This document shows positions 21,196 to 22,994 of a stretch of 22,994 nt of DNA, in pieces (the first letter of the stretch is position 1; every line of letters starts with the position of its first letter). The position numbers and the translations under genes were made by a program. The notes beneath the pieces were generated by a model that saw only the letters and a list, made by a program, of their open reading frames with translations, searched no databases and was not told where the DNA came from. Source of the stretch: a virus; IMG/VR virus record IMGVR_UViG_3300035168_000014, positions 1-22,994 of that record; one strand, written 5' to 3'.

Positions 21196-22662
21196 CTATT
21201 GTGCCATGCCGGGCGACGGCCCGGTTCTATTCGGCTCCGGCAGGATCGCCGCAGCCGCTTCCGCATCGGTCTCTGGACCGATGGAATCCTGATCGATGAG
21301 CTCGCGCTCTTCTTCCGGTGTCCGATCCGGCGGAACAGCGCCGCCCTTTTGCAGGCGCCAGAACGTCGACTCCCATGAATAGGCGCCGGCCTGCCAGCCG
21401 GAGACGATCGCCGTGATTTCCTGTGCGCTCAGCGTGCGATCGAAGAAGTCGAGGTTCGGGGTCACCTTCACGGCATTTTCGTCTTCGCCGATCCATGACG
21501 CCGCGTGCTTCAGCGCGCGCTCCAGTCCGGCCGCGCTCGCCATCGCGATCGTCTTCAGCGTCGTCACCTGACTGCCGAGGCGTAGTTTCAGAGCCTCGCC
21601 GCTTTCGGCGCTGCGCTGTTGCGTCCCGGCGAGAAGGTGAGCGCCGAGAGAGACAGCACGATCGAGCGCAGATTGAATCGCGCCGGCTTGCGCCGCGAGC
21701 CCCGGCCCTGAGAACTCGAGGAATTTCGCCTCGCCCCCAGGCTTGAGCACCCAGATGACGCCGGCGCCGATCCCGTTCGGGACCTCTCCATTCTCGAGCG
21801 ATGTTTTCGGGTTCTCGTATCCCGTCACGACCGGCGTCGGCTCCGCCGTCATGTGAAGCCCGGTCTGGTAATCAGCGTCGAGACGGTAGATCTTCAGAGC
21901 GACCTTCGCGAGCCCATAGAGCGGGACATCGTCGGGGTCCGGCGTGAGGTCGTTGCAGCCGATGAAGACGAAGGGGATTGCGTCCAGCGCTGCGGCGACC
22001 CCATTCCTCGGGCGCTTCAGCGCTGGCTCATAGGCGCCAGCCGCCCATGTCTCGTCTTTGGCCTTCGTCCAGATCCGGGACACGTAGGCGCCATTGATGA
22101 TCGCGCATTCCCGATACTGCTCGACCTCGCTCCACTTCCCGGTTTCGCGATCGAGCCGGCACGCCGTCTCGTCGAGTATCAGGAATTCGAGCCGGCCACC
22201 GGCATCTTCCCAATTCGCGATCGCCTCAGCGCGGTAGCCCGCGAGATAAGGCTCTCCATCTCGAATTCCAGGAATCAGCCCATAGCGCCCGGTGACGAGC
22301 AGTTCCGTCGCGACGCGCCGATGCAATTGATCGAGCGTGAGGCCATCGATCGTCGCGCGCCCCCGCAAGGGTTCCAGTCCTTGGGGAAGCTCGATCACCG
22401 CAGCGGTGTCGAGGATCGTCCCAAGCGCTCCGCGCACGGTCGGCGCGACAAGTTCGGGGAATTCGGCGCGGAATCGATAGTCGTCATAGGCCTGTTGGCG
22501 GACTTTGAGATCAGCGATCTTGCGCGTCCCCGACTTCATGGGGAGATGCGCCTCGCCAGCGGCCTTTACTTCGTCCTCTCCATCGAAGCAGCGGCGCATG
22601 GTCCGCCACGACGCCGCGAACTCTGTGTAGCGCGGATGGCGATTGGTCGGGTCAAAGGACAT
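21196..22662 (-). CDS. Portal protein (DUF4055 family)
   Basis: 488 aa. The ATG shares one base with the terminase stop (TGATG). Starts MSFDPTNRHPRYTEFAASWRTMRRCFDGEDEVKAAGEAHLP, the typical opening of DUF4055 portal proteins. YRFRAEFPELVAPTVRGALGTI follows, and later LARAVSLGAHLLAG-like and RSAESGEALKLRLGSQVTTL segments form the conserved C-terminal core. Twelve copies make the vertex ring through which DNA is pumped and to which scaffold, terminase and connector bind. The position directly after terminase and before the scaffold is canonical. The last ~30 residues are Pro/Glu/Ala-rich and probably disordered. Confidence 0.88.
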   Translation of the reverse strand: MSFDPTNRHPRYTEFAASWRTMRRCFDGEDEVKAAGEAHLPMKSGTRKIADLKVRQQAYDDYRFRAEFPELVAPTVRGALGTILDTAAVIELPQGLEPLRGRATIDGLTLDQLHRRVATELLVTGRYGLIPGIRDGEPYLAGYRAEAIANWEDAGGRLEFLILDETACRLDRETGKWSEVEQYRECAIINGAYVSRIWTKAKDETWAAGAYEPALKRPRNGVAAALDAIPFVFIGCNDLTPDPDDVPLYGLAKVALKIYRLDADYQTGLHMTAEPTPVVTGYENPKTSLENGEVPNGIGAGVIWVLKPGGEAKFLEFSGPGLAAQAGAIQSALDRAVSLGAHLLAGTQQRSAESGEALKLRLGSQVTTLKTIAMASAAGLERALKHAASWIGEDENAVKVTPNLDFFDRTLSAQEITAIVSGWQAGAYSWESTFWRLQKGGAVPPDRTPEEERELIDQDSIGPETDAEAAAAILPEPNRTGPSPGMAQ

Positions 22663-22994
22663 CAGTAGAAGCCGTGGAATTCGGCGGAGACCGCAGGGGT
22701 GGAGACGGAGCCGGCCGGCCAGAACGCCATCATCACAGCGTCGGCGAGGTTCGGCGAACGAGTCCCGTCCGGAGCCTTATTGATGATGAGCTTCAAGCGC
22801 GCGCTCTTTCCCATTGTCGGTTGGCTCAGCTCTTTCTGAAGCTGGCGCAAGAATGGAGCCTTCGACGAAATCGAAATCATGTCGTCAGCTGAGAACCGCA
22901 CGCCCTCTTTCGTCGCACGATAGGTGCGCTCGAAGCGCCGGCGGAGTTGCCACCACCCTTGCGCCTTCAGATTGGCGTAGAAGTCCTTGTTCAG
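22662..22994 (-). CDS. Terminase large subunit, C-terminal end (partial)
   Basis: 110 codons are visible, open to the right edge; the ATPase domain lies outside the window. The fragment reads LNKDFYANLKAQGWWQLRRRFE..., then LIINKAPDGTRSPNLADAVMMAFWPAG. The QGWW.LR.RF and SPN.ADA..MAFW blocks are the usual end of the RNase H-like nuclease domain of large terminases, where the final aspartate (in ADAV) is a metal ligand. Together with the portal gene behind it this fixes the right end of the window as the start of the packaging/head module. The stop overlaps the portal ATG by one base. Confidence 0.85.
   Translation of the reverse strand: MNKDFYANLKAQGWWQLRRRFERTYRATKEGVRFSADDMISISSKAPFLRQLQKELSQPTMGKSARLKLIINKAPDGTRSPNLADAVMMAFWPAGSVSTPAVSAEFHGFY

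Overview
The window is the structural (head and tail) module of a siphovirus-like phage or prophage from a high-GC bacterium. Codon use (strong G/C third positions), the families present and the frequent GTG starts suggest an alphaproteobacterial host; this is an inference and no host gene is visible. Nearly everything is on the minus strand and reads right to left as one tightly packed late operon, with many 1-4 nt stop/start overlaps. No integrase, att site, lysis gene, tRNA or CRISPR is seen. No stretch over 300 bases lacks a gene.

Layout in transcription order. Head: terminase large subunit C-terminus (22994-22662, cut by the window), portal (22662-21196), GP20-like scaffold (21185-20415), P22-type major capsid protein (20315-19149), then a strong hairpin, three small unidentified proteins (19094-17873) and a zinc-ribbon protein that looks frameshifted (17873-17582). 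Next comes an HNH endonuclease with its own structured leader (17493-16684). Connector region: DnaT-like head-tail connector, probable head-closure protein, a small HEXXH protein, an unidentified protein, and a Mu gpF-like minor head protein (16715-13865). A KilA-N cassette (13816-12806) is followed by the tail: gp10-like protein, tail terminator, tube protein, gpG/gpGT chaperones with a probable -1 frameshift, a 1504-aa tape measure with an embedded muramidase domain, three tail-tip proteins, a J-like tip protein, and the start of a fibre with identical tandem repeats that runs off the left end.

Accessory genes interrupt this operon: the HNH gene, two antirepressor-type genes (Bro-N at 3561-2809, KilA-N at 13705-12806), a plus-strand lipoprotein (3783-4163) and a plus-strand 74-aa ORF (12152-12376) that may be leaderless.

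The most interesting signal is in front of the two antirepressor-type genes. Their coding cores differ, yet each is preceded by a related leader of about 110 nt. The two copies share a hairpin, a long closing helix and a loop complementarity that could form a pseudoknot, with compensatory base changes between copies. In both, the 3' strand of the closing helix contains the Shine-Dalgarno GGAG, exactly 9 nt before the ATG. The two genes also share their last ~48 coding bases. This looks like a cassette with a fixed RNA switch at the 5' end, a fixed 3' end and exchangeable protein domains between them. I do not recognise this RNA as a described family, but could not search.
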